Assembly (NCBI RefSeq): GCF_043641665.1
Contig: NC_092193.1
Coordinates: 18,042,817-18,106,816, forward strand
Length of the DNA: 64,000 bases
Source: Enoplosus armatus
Taxonomy: Eukaryota; Chordata; Actinopteri; Centrarchiformes; Enoplosidae
Reading direction: 5' to 3'
The first letter of the stretch is position 1. Every line of letters begins with the position of its first letter. Shown piece after piece: positions 51,979 to 61,622 of the stretch. The translations under genes were made by a program, and so were the position numbers. The notes below the pieces were generated by a model, which did no database searches, was not told where the DNA came from, and saw only the letters and a list, made by a program, of their open reading frames with translations.

Positions 51979-51996
51979 ATTGATCAAGAGTAAACA
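51979..51996 (-). promoter_or_regulatory. c8a: Candidate liver-factor site pair upstream of c8a
   Basis: On the plus strand ATTGATCA (51979-51986), 3 bp, GTAAACA (51990-51996); read in the c8a direction TGTTTAC comes first. It lies about 104 bp before the c8a ATG. Inference only. Confidence 0.4.
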
Positions 51997-52237
51997 CATG
52001 CTCAGTGGGGAAAGGTTTTTCTATCAGGATCTATCACCCCCATTTCTCGTTTTCAAACCGGCAAACACTCCAATGGTCACACATGTCCCAAAATACACAA
52101 ACACTTTCTCTGTAACAAGAAAAGAACTTAAAAACCTCAAACTGAAACACAAAGATTTTCCGTCTCCTTCTTACAATATTTACAGTGAGGTGGTGCATTT
52201 ATTATTAGTATTATTGTTGTTATTATTATTATAACAA

Positions 52238-52265
52238 TGTATTTTACTTGGACATCAGTGACTGT
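52238..52265. repeat. 28-bp sequence identical to 54760-54787
   Basis: Begins tgtattttacttggacatca. This copy lies just upstream of fyb2 exon 1, flanked by TTA/ATT repeats; the other is in fyb2 intron 3. Flanks differ. Confidence 0.85.
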
Positions 52266-52557
52266 ATTATTGTTATTATTATTATAACAATAATAATACC
52301 TAACCTATCATACAAACTGACGCTTCTGATTCGTCATTCAAACAGCACGAACGTGCACGTTACCGTGTCACGCGCAGCACGCAGGTGCGTCTCACGTCTC
52401 GCGGCGGCGCTTTCAAATTGTTTGTATTAGCATAAACAGTTGGACTCATCTCGCTAAAATTTATCACCGTAAGTTAGCTGACAGCGTCCACGTAATTTCT
52501 GTTTCGACCGCTTTTCAAATGTTCAAACCTGAACAGTGATGTACAAAACGAGCTACA

Positions 52558-55500
52558 ATGGAAGAGGTAACTTTTTAAACATTTGTTCTGAGTAACTTTA
52601 GCTTAAGGACCGTTAGAGGTTAGCTAAATGTCGGTAGCCTTCTTACCGTGCCCTGTGCTAGCAGTTACCCCATGTTTAATACAGTTTGTTTCACACAAGG
52701 TTATGGCTTAGCTAGGTTATCACAGTATTGTACCATAGTATATTAAAGGGTCGACACTGCCAAACATTTTCTCATTCGCCTCAGGTGGTATCTAGCTATG
52801 CAGATAGTTTGGGTTTTATTTGGCCAGGTTTTCAGATATCCGTCTCTTGAGGCATCTGCCTCCACCTCAAAACGATGGCTGCAAATTGACTTTCTTTTGT
52901 GGTGCTCACAGCAGTGATAAATCACATTCAGAACAATCAGCTGCATCATCATTTCTGAGGAACAGTGTTATTCTGGATAACCCATAGACCTCAATGTTAA
53001 CAATTCATTGCGTGTCCTATGGATAAACAATCATTTTCATTATTGATTAATCTGTCTAATGTTTCCTTGGTTCATCAGTTAATCGTGGTTTGGAAAATTT
53101 CAGAAAACTGAGCAAAGTGTTCATCACAATTCCCAAAAGCCCAAGCTGACCCCTTCAAATGTCTCGTTTTGTCCACCCAACAGTCCAAATCCCAAACATA
53201 TTCAGTGAATATCAATCATAGAAGACTAAGGAAACCAGCAAATATTCACATTTGAGAAGCTCGAACCAGAGGATTGAGTGAGAAAATGTTATTTGTAATT
53301 GTTTTGTGTCAGCATTGGGTTATGGCTCTCTAAATTAACCATTTAATTATCTTTGAAAATAATAGATATATTTCTAATGATTTATGATATGATTCTTGAT
53401 TTTTCTTTCTTAGGACGGACTGATCAACTTCAAAGCTCTGAGGGCCAAGTTTCAGGAAGAGGCCCTCCTGGCTCAATCCAAAACCAGTCGACCAGCTGTT
53501 GCAGAGAAACCCAAACACCTTCTTCCTCCTGGAGGTCACTGCAGCTCCGTGGTTTGCAATATTAATATTGCTGTAGAAAGCAAGACACCAGTGGTCCCCC
53601 GGGTCATCTTCAGAGATGGGTTGCAGGCATCTGGAGGCAAGCGACCAATTTCCTTTCCACCACAACCTCAGCAGACCTCCCCCTCATCCCAGCTTGCTAA
53701 TGGAAACAGCACAACAAGGCAGTCTCTCAAAGACCGACACCTGCCTCTGGTGCTTCCTGTCCTGCCTGTAAAAGAGCAAAAGACAGAACCTCCAGCCAAA
53801 AAGGAGCACAAAGTGGAACCAGAGCCAGGGAAAGAAGTCGCCCCACCAGCTAAAATAAAGAAGAAAGGTTTGCTGCTTCCTTTCAAGTCAGCGAAAGCAT
53901 CAAAAGTCAGCGCAGAAAGTGGAGAGGAGCCTATGTATGCTGATTTGACCACCAGACCTTCCAGTGCTCCCGGCGAGTTGCCGTCTGGGGATAAACAAAC
54001 CGCAGAAGATGGGGTTTCGCTCCAAAGTGACCAATCAACCGCTGAGTTCCCGCTCTCCAGCCCAGATATCCCAATCACCCCTACTTCTGCAGAGACAAGT
54101 GTTGACTCCGACAACAAAATTATTAGCACCTTGGAGAGGGCCAAGAAGAAGTTTTCCCGCAGGCAGATGTTGATCTCTGCCAAACATAAGAGCTTGCGTT
54201 CCCCTGACTACGTCTCAAGAGACAAGGCGTTCCCTTCGCCACCAAAGAACATCGAAAGTGTCAAGCCTGAGCTACCCATACCCCCACCAGTGTGTCTTCC
54301 ACCCCTGGCTTGTATTTCGGCCCGGCCTTTCTTCAAAGCCAACAACTCTGCACACAGTAATTTATATTCATATATTCAGTGATTTTTTTTTTTTATCCAC
54401 ATCAGCCACCTTTTATCTTCTTACACTGTTTATTCAGATAAGATTTCTAATGCATTTGCCATATTGTATTTCCCAATGGCTAGAATCTGTGTTGGATAAG
54501 CAGTTTGGCAGGGACAAAGCTGAACTTCCCTCTGTCAGGAGTGGTGAACCTCATCCACCCTCTGCTCCCCCAAAGAAGCCTCTACCTGACCTGAGGTCAC
54601 TGGGGCCATTGCCACCAAAGCCCGTCAGACCTCCATTAGTAGATCTCAACTGTTACCACCTACCCACAGTTAACGGTATGATTTTTTTTTTGTTTTCCAT
54701 TTCCATGCTTTATTTGACTTGTTTCCCCCCTTTTGTGATACAGACTGAAAAATAAAAGTTGTATTTTACTTGGACATCAGTGACTGTGTATGATCCGTAC
54801 TGCAGTTTGCATTATACTTATTTGTGGTAAGGCTGAACATCTGTTCAAGTGCTGATTTTGGTTTCTTATTATAGAGGTGTCCCCAGGTCTTAGCCAAGCA
54901 CCAAGTCAAGAGCCAGAGTCCGAGCACCCATCATCTGTGCTAGACGCCCCAGAGTTTCCAGACTTTGAGAATTTAGAAATGGAAACAGCAGAGGGTGAAG
55001 CTGTTGACATTGGTGCACTTGAACTGGAGGCCTTAGACTTAGTCAGCACTGACCTTCCTGTACTCGATGACTGCGGGTTTGCTGATTTTGAGGATCCACA
55101 ACCTGACGTGTCAGCATCTGATCTTTTAGAGCCCCTCATGAGCACAGCAGTCCAAGATCTGCACCTTGGCAGTCAGAACATAATACCCCTTGATCCAGCC
55201 AGCTTCCTTGAACCAGTAAACCTTTCAGAGTTCTCAGAGCCTGCTCCACCAGAGCAGTGGTCTCAGAGTGAGGAGGGGACCATAGATCCCCCTTCTAACT
55301 GTCAAGCTGACGAGACTGATCTGGGAGCTGCTGAGAATCACTCTGCTGCAGAGGAAACAGACAATGGTAACCACGCAGCATTGAATGATGGGATTCAACC
55401 ACATCCAAGGTGACGTAGTACCAATTTAGTCACATTTTAATATGTTAAGACATTTCCTGTTTGTACAATTTGATTGTTTTCCTCCCTTCTAGTGTATATC

Positions 55501-58500
55501 AACAGGACTTTGAAGCATGCAATAATGTGTATGAGGATGTCGAGAACATCAACAAATTCATTTTGGGCCAGAACTCGCGTAAACGAAAAGGTGGTCTAAA
55601 GAGTAAGAATGTTTATTTAATACAGTGTTTCCTTTTGCAGGCATATATTTTCTCTGTTTAACGTCCTTTTTGACCATTTTTTACAGATCCTTATGCTGAC
55701 AACCACCCTATGGTAACAAATGTTTTATCTAATTGAGAATATAATCGTCTTAGTAAATAATTAGAGAGCAGTTAAGTTTATGGCCAGTGACACACTCTGT
55801 GCAATCAAGAAATAATGTGCTTCTGTTTAACAATCATCTGTGGTAAATTAAAAATCATCTGTGTTTATTTCAAGAAGGAGGAGGCGTCTCTTAACATATG
55901 GCCACGGAATCCTTGGTATGTTTTTTTTTTTTCCCCAGACATACAAGTCCTGTGTTTTATCATTGACATTGTTTTTTTGCCAGAAGGAAGGCAGCTATTG
56001 ATTCTCTTACTGTGGTAAATCAAACTGCAGGGGCAGTTTATCAGGAGAACATGCTCATTTGGCCCATAATCATGTCCACAGGTATGTTAGAAATCTCTCT
56101 GTTGTTGATGTTTTGGTAAAAAATACAATGTTGTACAGCAGGTCATATCCATTTTTCACACTGAAAAATGTTATTTCTCTTGTGGTGTTTTTTAATAGCA
56201 TATTGTTCCATTTATATTTCAGATGGCACATGTGATCTTTATGGACTGTAAGCTATTTTTGCCACTGAACAGTCTTGATTTGTTTTCAGTAAGGAACGCC
56301 AAAGCCCCAACACTGCAGACCATAAAGAACAGAAGAAGAGGGAGAAGCAGCGACTGGAGAAAGAGAAAAAGGAGCAGAAAGAAAGGGAGAAGAAGGAAAA
56401 CGAAATGAAAAAGAAGTTCAAAGTAAGTTAGGCAATCAAATTAAGAAACAGCTCCTGTGTCTGATATTGAAAGCCCTGGAATGGTCTATTTTTATTCAGC
56501 TTGATTTAGTCATTGATTGACTTGTTGAGTCTACATTTCAGTAAGTGTATTGGTATCATAATGACGGTGAGTAAAAAGCAGTTCAAAGTAATTCAAGGCT
56601 GTAATTTACAGTATATAGTTTGGCATCATGTATGACACCACGCTCACTGCTGAGATCTGACTCTAGGTGACTGGCGAAGAGGAACCCATGTATCACGCCA
56701 AGGTGATGGTGGCAAGCAAGGTTCGCAAGAATGACCTGCCTGTGAAGAGCGGGGACACAGTCAGCATCATTCGCACCACCAACTGCCCCAAAGGCAAATG
56801 GTTGGCCCGAGACGCCAATCACAAGTGTGAGTTTAGACATGTATTGTTTTGTTTTTCATGTGATTATGAGCCCAAGAGTAGTTGAGATTTGAGATAACAC
56901 AATGCATTGGTGGTGGTGGTTGTTGTAACTGCTCTCTCCTGGGTATTGCAGACGGTTATATTTCAGTGATGAACGTGGAACTAAATATCAAGGAGATGTT
57001 GGAACTTGGCAAGAAGGCCCAAGCAGCTGGACGAGGAGGCAACCTGGAGGGAGATACCATCAGCATAGGGAGCAGGTACTGGGTAGCTCTAATAATAAAA
57101 TTCTTCAGTTTCTCAATTTAAAAAACGATTTGTAACCAGCCCTCGCTTTTCAGTCCAGCAGTGTGTGTTATGATCATTGATTCATAACTCTTCTGTTTTG
57201 TTTTACAGATCCTCCAGCCACCCTGTACTAACAAGCAGCTGTAAGTGTCAGTAGCCTCTGCACAAAGACATTAAGCTCTATGGTTAGCTTATTGTAAGAC
57301 TGGGTGTACTGTCACCTCTAAGCCTAACCTTGCATTAGCTACTCCATCATCTCGAAAAGCACAACAGCCTAATAAACACAGAAGTTAACTGGATGATACA
57401 ATGTATGGACTTGTTGACTGACAGAGAGCAGTTGCACACACGTGACACAACGCAACGCCTGGTCTGAATAACTTAACTAGTCGTCATATGCTTGACAGCC
57501 ATGTGTTATTTTGTGATTGTGAGGGAATTCCATGCAAGATGAGGGTTTTGGTTTCTACCCTGCCAAACATCTATCATCAGCATGCACACTGTGCTTCATC
57601 AAACTAATTTGTTTTTTTCCCCACAGTCACAGATGACAGTGAGGAGTGGGCATGTGAAGATGAGACCCTCTCACCCTCCAATGAAAGCCAGTAAGACTGT
57701 CCTTTTACTGTGGCTTAAAGTTGCTTTAAAATTGGCGTTATTTCTAAGAGGAATGACAGAAACCATTGCCCACATAAGAGTAGATAACCACTGGAAGATA
57801 TGATTGAATTTATGTGGCACACAGTATATATAATTATTTTCTTTCTCTTCATTCTATATAGTAGCTTTCCCCAGCAGACGGCCTCAATGCCTGAGATGTG
57901 TGAGTACATTGTATATCCACTCCTTTTGAAGTGAAAACATGCCTCAGCCTCGAGGGTTAAAGGGAAATGCAAGCTCTGCCTGTGGTTGTTTTATGTTATG
58001 CATTGACATATGGCAGACTGTCACATGCCTTTGATGTGCACTTTTACCATGCCATTTCCTTACTCACTCCCCCTTCTGTCTTAACTGTCCTTACATAACT
58101 CACCCCCGTCCCTCCCTCACCTACCTATACACCCACCTCTGCCCTATATGTGTTCGCTCTGACAGCATGTGGCCATGTCAGCGCCCAGCACACTTTGAGC
58201 GATGCCAACCTGGAGGACCTACACACACAGTAAGTCTCAAACATACACAGGTGTCAAAGCAGATACCATGGCATGTTTCTCTTGCATGAGTAACTAAATA
58301 TTAAACATTGGAAAGCAGAATAGTAACGTGGAGAGCAAAACATACATTGGTTCTGGAAGGAGGTAAAGCTATTTGGTACTATATGATTTATAGTAGACAC
58401 CTAGTAGACAATAGTTTGTGCATTGAAAGACACAAACGTAGGTGACACACTGAACTAGGGATGCAACTAACAATTTCATTTTTGAAAAATCTACCGATTA

Positions 58501-60431
58501 TTTTCTCAATGAATATATCAAAAATTTCTTCTATAAAATGTCAAAAAACAGTTAATAAACGCCCATTGTGATTTCTCAGAGCAGAATATTCAAATGGCTT
58601 GTTTTGTCCAACCAGCAGTCTGAATCCCAAAGGTATTCAGTTTGCTGTCATATATAGCAAAGCAGCAAATCAGAATATTTGAGAAACTGAAACAAGCAAA
58701 TATTTGGCATTTTAGCTTGAAAAAGTATTAAATGATTCATTGATTAGCAAAATACTAGTTTCAGCTCTACACTAAACAGCCAAACACGTGGTTCAAAGCT
58801 GGAAATCAGATGCTTCCTAGTCAGTGCATACCAGATTTGAATGACCCTAAATTGTCTAATCAGAATCCAGTATTGGAGAGTATTTGTCCATCCAACATTG
58901 TATGTATGCTATGATAATATTTTGTTAAAATAAAACGCATGCACAGCCTAGTTGCAACAATGCCTCCAGCTAGACAACATACTTAGCAGTAATGGCTGGG
59001 TGGTAAAGCCCTCTTGATTTTAAGGGTGTAAGAATTTTTATATGTAAAATATAATATACATGCATTTAATTAATTAATGTGAAGACGATAAAATTGAAGG
59101 GTTATTTTAAAAGTTTATATCAATTTATTTATTATAAAGCCTGGCTGCTTGGACTATTCAAACGTATGTACGAAATTAAAAGAAAATAATTATACAGACA
59201 TAGAATTGTGTTCCTAAAAATATAAGGACAAATCATCTGATACATAATGATATCCACAGGAAATAGTCTATTCAGAATTTTATATAAATTGCTAGTTTTA
59301 ATTTTACAGTTAATAGTTATGTGTTATTTTTAGGCAATGAATATTATGAAATATACAAAAGATATTTCAAAAGAAGTAGGCTAGTTTTTCCCTTTTTTTG
59401 TAATTGTATGTGGGTGCGGTTCATCAGTGTGTGTGTATAAAATATATATATGGTAAAATAGGGATCCTGATCCTCATGAGCTTAATAAAGGTCGTATTTA
59501 TTTCAGTCTATTACAATGTATTGTATAAGTGCTCCTCAGCCCCTGTTCACCATTGATGAGTATGAAACGTAATAGTCACAGTTGTAAAACAAGTCCCAAC
59601 AGTTTCTTGTCTTCAACCTCTAGGACGAGACATGAGGCCCTGCAGAAACTAGCCATCTTCTTTCAACACAGCAAAGATGAATTTGGTGACATCCCTGATA
59701 ATGGGGGAGCAACCCCTACGAAGTACAGTACTCTCTTATACCTCAACCATTACTTTCTTAAAAGTTGTCTTTTTAAGTCTGCTGATGTTGACATATTCAA
59801 AATCTGTCATCAACAACCCTGTTAATAATATAAAAAAAATGTTGTTTTTTTTTCCATTTTATCCATTCTATCCTATGCAAAGTGCTGAGCAACCAAGTAA
59901 GTTTACAGAGTTTAATTTTTTCCATGAGTCCACTGTTGTGTGTCATCACTCATGTCACTCTCTCTGATATGGTGAAGCTAAGATCAGGGTACTCACAAAT
60001 CTCTTTAAGGATGCTACAGTCTCAACACTGGTTGGCATCTTGCCTGTAATGGAAAATAATTTGTGGGGGTACATTTATCTGATTCCTGTAGCCTGGAGAC
60101 ATGTTGCAGGACAGATTGCAGAGACAATCCAAAGTGAATGTGACATTTGTATCTGCTTGTCTTTATCCAGACTTCTTGTGTGCTGTTGAGGAGCCTCCAT
60201 ATCCGTAAGTGTTGACGGTTTCCCCTCTAATCAGCAAGTGAAGCTTGGCTCCGTTTGATCTGAGCACTCATAGAGTTTGCCAAAGAAGCACAGACAGTAC
60301 TTCAGGTTCTTTTGACATCCTCTTCATGAACTGTGATGTCCCGTTGTGTTTTGTATGACAGTGAACAGGAGGCTGACTTCACAGAACTGGAACTCCTTCC
60401 TCCCCCGCCACTATATGCCGACACCTTCTGA
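52558..60431 (+). CDS. fyb2: FYB2 (C1orf168/ADAP-like) adaptor protein, complete
   Basis: Exons: 52558-52566, 53414-54356, 54484-54675, 54875-55409, 55493-55602, 55687-55712, 55875-55915, 55987-56081, 56223-56247, 56290-56422, 56667-56826, 56952-57075, 57209-57240, 57627-57690, 57862-57899, 58166-58229, 59624-59722, 59883-59896, 60171-60204, 60362-60431; 935 codons, every phase matching. FYB-family proteins are cytoplasmic adaptors that couple T-cell and platelet receptors to integrin activation through SLP-76, Fyn and SKAP proteins. Seen: start MEEDGLINFKALRAKFQEEA, as in mammalian FYB2; proline-rich segments including KPLPDLRSLGPLPPKPVRPP; acidic exon 4; YEDV tyrosine motif in exon 5; a charged helix (exon 10) leading into a helically extended SH3 (KKKFKVTG to KYGYISVMNVEL, about residues 700-770); then EALQKLAIFF and a PPPPLYADTF end. 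Exons 7-9 are short and the least certain. Neighbour c8a confirms FYB2 over FYB1. Confidence 0.9.
52765..52960 (+). repeat. Interspersed repeat family 3, copy 2
   Basis: Diverged copy of 11500-11690 in fyb2 intron 1: caggttttcagatatccgtc, ctgcctccacctcaaaacga, gtggtgctcacagcagtgat. Confidence 0.55.
53019..53290 (+). repeat. Interspersed repeat family 4, copy 1
   Basis: In fyb2 intron 1. Shares tgattaatctgt-type text, gttttgtccacccaacagtc, aatcccaaacatattcagt and aaaccagcaaatattcaca with 58456-58772. Confidence 0.65.
58456..58772 (+). repeat. Interspersed repeat family 4, copy 2
   Basis: In fyb2 intron 16: gattattttctcaatgaata, gttttgtccaaccagcagtc, aatcccaaaggtattcagtt, aatatttgagaaactgaaac, tagtttcagctctac. 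Same orientation as copy 1. I recall this as a common teleost repeat. Confidence 0.68.
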
Positions 60432-60819
60432 TTACCACGTCGGGTAAAACAGGAATGTCAGCATGAACAACTAAAACTGTACAGTTCATCTATTGGGATT
60501 TGATACCATGAAGAATATCTGCCATGGAGACCGGTTTGCCATGTGTTTGAAAATGTTTTTTGATCTCTACAACGGAGAAAAACCATCATGAGTAGAGCTG
60601 CAGATGTGACTGTACTATAATACTGATTTCGCCTTTTTGTTCAGTTTGTTGTGCATATTGGTGTTTTCACATTGTGTTCTACCCTTTGTTACTGTTATTG
60701 GAGCACAAATGTAATCATAGCACTTTAACCAAAATAAGCAAAATAAGTAGCTTAAATTTAAGGATTTGTTTGTGCATATGTTCTTTGCATTTGGATTTTC
60801 TTTTTTCTTTGTCACATCT

Positions 60820-60825
60820 AATAAA
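60820..60825 (+). terminator. fyb2: Polyadenylation signal of fyb2
   Basis: AATAAA about 390 bp after the fyb2 stop codon, followed by the T/GT-rich stretch atttgtcattgatttctg. Confidence 0.6.
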
Positions 60826-61483
60826 TATTTGTCATTGATTTCTGCTCTCCTCATAATGTATACAGTGTCACTCCTGCAGACCTGCATTACATACAGTAAT
60901 CCACATTGTCATTGTGTCTATTACATCTTGTGACTTTCATTTATTTTCTTCTGTACAGAGAAAAACAACAGTACTTGTGGGAAAACAGACATCCAACTTG
61001 TGCTCACAGCCCTTTTTTTTTTTCCATTGTTATCTGGCCGACTTAGCGTTATGACCTCCCCCCCTCTTGTTTCTGCTGTGTTGCTGTGAGCATCCCCCAG
61101 CACCAAGAGGTGAGTGTGGGAATTGGCCTGTGTGAAGGAGCTGGCATATGGCATTAATAGAAAGGGGAGGGGGCTGGAGGAGTGGCTTTCTTGGAAGGCT
61201 GTCGCAGGACTCTCACTATAACCCAAGGAAAGGAGTAAGGGATGGTTAGAAGTTAGAAGAAAGCGTGCTGTGACTGTGAAAAGACAGACAGGGACTTTTG
61301 ATACTGCGTATTTTCTCAGTAACAGACTAACAGTACAGACTTGCGTAACTAGTCCTCCTTAGGATATAAGTAAACTCGTTAACCACTTCTAGTAGATAGT
61401 AAAAAATAAAGTAAACGCGGCACTACGATAGCTAGTAACAAGAGTTGTATTCCCTTTTTTATTTGAACCACATAACGTTTTAA
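60826..61483. promoter_or_regulatory. plpp3: Interval between the fyb2 3' end and plpp3; presumed plpp3 promoter and 5'UTR
   Basis: About 660 bp between the fyb2 polyadenylation signal and the plpp3 ATG. Human PRKAA2 lies in this position but no PRKAA2-like exon is visible on either strand. No clear TATA box or CpG island. Confidence 0.5.
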
Positions 61484-61622
61484 ATGCAACGCTGTTTGAT
61501 ATATGAGAAAACTATGGCAGCCGAGACGAGGAACGGCGGGAGTTCACTGAACAACAATAACTGCAAAGACCACAGCAGGAGGAAGCTGCTGGTCGGGGTG
61601 GACCTCTTCTGCTTGTTTTTAG
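61484..61622 (+). CDS. plpp3: Phospholipid phosphatase 3 (PLPP3/PPAP2B), first coding exon only
   Basis: The exon encodes 46 codons plus one base and ends at a donor (gtgaga) after 61622; the remaining exons lie beyond the window. PLPP3 is a six-pass membrane ecto-phosphatase that dephosphorylates lysophosphatidate and related lipids. Seen: an N-terminus starting MQ with YEK, then NGGSSLNNNN, then RRKLLVGVDLFCLF opening the first membrane segment. Human PLPP3 has the same order (MQ, YDK, NGGS, LNNN, DLFCLF), and with the ATG at 61484 the spacing from Met to CLF is 45 residues in both. A second in-frame ATG at 61514 is possible but shortens the conserved start. The position next to FYB2 and C8A fits human 1p32. 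Confidence 0.87.

Larger units (their letters stand above)
51876..52557. promoter_or_regulatory. Shared divergent promoter interval of c8a and fyb2
   Basis: Only 682 bp separate the two start codons, which point away from each other. It holds the FOXA/ONECUT-like pair, TTA/ATT repeats, a 28-bp duplicated segment and a short CpG-richer stretch (about 52340-52410). No TATA box is clear. Confidence 0.55.

Noticed and set aside
53668..54183. 171-codon minus-strand frame
   Set aside because: Antisense shadow of fyb2 exon 2.
61514..61516. Downstream ATG as the plpp3 start
   Set aside because: The upstream in-frame ATG at 61484 preserves MQ, the YEK/YDK motif and the exact 45-residue spacing to CLF found in human PLPP3.
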